From JACQXM01 sp964569425 (lineage in GTDB: Bacteria; Planctomycetota; Phycisphaerae; UBA1845): a stretch of 5,143 nt of DNA. Positions within the stretch are counted from its first letter, which is position 1; each line of letters begins with the position of its first letter. Where the stretch lies: the NCBI GenBank assembly GCA_964569425.1, contig CAZMVD010000192.1, positions 1-5,143 of the forward strand, in the 5' to 3' direction. The notes under the pieces are model-generated. The model was not told the DNA's origin. It saw nothing but the letters and a program-made list of their open reading frames with translations, and did not search any database. The position numbers were made by a program, and so were the translations under genes. This document shows, piece by piece, positions 4,787-5,143 of this stretch.

Positions 4787-5143
4787 TGAGCACGTCCCGA
4801 GGCGCGGCCCGGACCCGGTCCGGGGACTCCCCGCGGCATGAACTGACGCATCTGGACGAGGCAGGCCGAACGAGGATGGTCGAGACTGGCGCGAAAGCGG
4901 AAACCGACCGCCGCGCCACGGCTACAGGTGCGCTCCGGATGAGCGCGGAAGCATTTGCCGCCCTGCAGGCAGGGCGGACACCGAAGGGCGACCCACTGGT
5001 GGTCGCCCGGATTGCCGGAATCCAGGCGGCAAAGCGGACGTCGGATCTGATACCGCTCTGCCACCCGCTGGCGCTGACCAGCGTGTCGGTAGACGTCGAG
5101 ACCGACGAGGGGCTTCCCGGCGTGAGGGCACGGGCGACGGTGC
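4786..5143 (+). CDS. moaC: Cyclic pyranopterin monophosphate synthase MoaC, 5' part (runs off window)
   Basis: MoaC converts the MoaA product 3',8-cyclo-7,8-dihydro-GTP into cyclic pyranopterin monophosphate, the first stable intermediate of molybdenum cofactor synthesis, in the cytoplasm. The frame shows LTHLDEAGRTRMVETGAKAET, then RTPKGDP, ARIAGIQAAKRTSDLIPLCHPL and SVDVE, which is unmistakable MoaC. The residues matching E. coli catalytic Lys51 and His77 are present (Lys67 and His93 counted from the GTG, with the same spacing of 26). The Asp128/Lys131 pair lies beyond the window end. The start is uncertain. The frame is open back to the holB stop; the GTG at 4786 is the only usual start codon before the conserved LTHLD and adds 19 residues, but it has no Shine-Dalgarno. 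An ATG at 4838 is out of frame by one base. Spacing to holB is 69 bases. Confidence 0.9.
   Translation, partial: MSTSRGAARTRSGDSPRHELTHLDEAGRTRMVETGAKAETDRRATATGALRMSAEAFAALQAGRTPKGDPLVVARIAGIQAAKRTSDLIPLCHPLALTSVSVDVETDEGLPGVRARATV
4803..4835 (+). repeat. Strong inverted repeat (long hairpin) just before the conserved MoaC core
   Basis: Arms CCCGGAC (4808-4814) and GTCCGGG (4818-4824) form a perfect 7-base stem with a 3-base loop. It is extended by CGCGG (4803-4807) pairing with CCGCG (4831-4835) across a 6-base bulge. An alternative fold, CGGGG/CCCCG (4821-4825 with 4829-4833), competes with it. It ends just before the out-of-frame ATG at 4838. If GTG 4786 is the start, it lies inside the N-terminal extension; if not, it is in the 5' leader. 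No T-run follows. Function unknown. Confidence 0.4.

Noticed and set aside
4717..4842. Intrinsic terminator after holB.
   Set aside because: The hairpins present are not followed by a T-run, and the first is AU-rich and weak.
1..5143. CRISPR arrays, insertion sequences, tRNA or rRNA genes, phage or defence genes.
   Set aside because: No spaced repeats, transposase motifs, tRNA-like cloverleaf or rRNA sequence were noticed; nearly every base lies in a housekeeping gene.

Overview
The window is GC-rich (roughly two-thirds G+C by eye, strong G/C bias at third codon positions) and every supported gene is on the + strand. It looks like a bacterial chromosomal housekeeping region, not a mobile or accessory one. 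The gene order (pdxA, ftsE, ftsX, an EnvC-like gene, holB, moaC) and the wording of the proteins suggest Gemmatimonadota. One supporting trait is the roughly 40-residue insert after the zinc module of the clamp-loader subunit, which I recall from Bacteroidota and relatives. This placement is from memory and has not been tested by a search.

Layout: (1) 1-699, the 3' two-thirds of pdxA (vitamin B6 synthesis), cut by the window start. (2) 696-2233, ftsE and ftsX, the ATPase and membrane subunit of the divisome FtsEX complex. (3) 2233-3462, an exported coiled-coil plus LytM-domain protein of the EnvC type, whose LytM domain has lost every zinc ligand. (4) 3459-3554, a possible 31-codon ORF joined by stop/start overlaps to the genes on both sides. 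(5) 3554-4716, holB (DNA polymerase III delta'), broken in this assembly by a 10-N gap, an apparent frame change across the gap and an in-frame TAG 35 bases after it. (6) 4717-4842, an intergenic or leader region with an AT-rich island and three inverted repeats. (7) about 4786-5143, the 5' part of moaC (molybdenum cofactor synthesis), cut by the window end.

From pdxA to holB each stop codon overlaps the next start (ATGA, TAATG, TGATG, ATGA, TGATG), so this is one tightly packed, probably translationally coupled operon. FtsE, FtsX and the EnvC-like protein form one functional unit. Cytoplasmic ATP hydrolysis by FtsE would be passed through FtsX to the periplasmic EnvC-like activator, which would switch on a cell-wall amidase encoded elsewhere. 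PdxA and delta' are metabolic and replication passengers. moaC lies beyond the structured spacer and probably has its own expression signals.

I see no dramatic new system. The points most worth a second look are the non-catalytic LytM domain next to ftsEX, the bridging mini-ORF, the damaged holB junction, and the hairpins and uncertain start of moaC.
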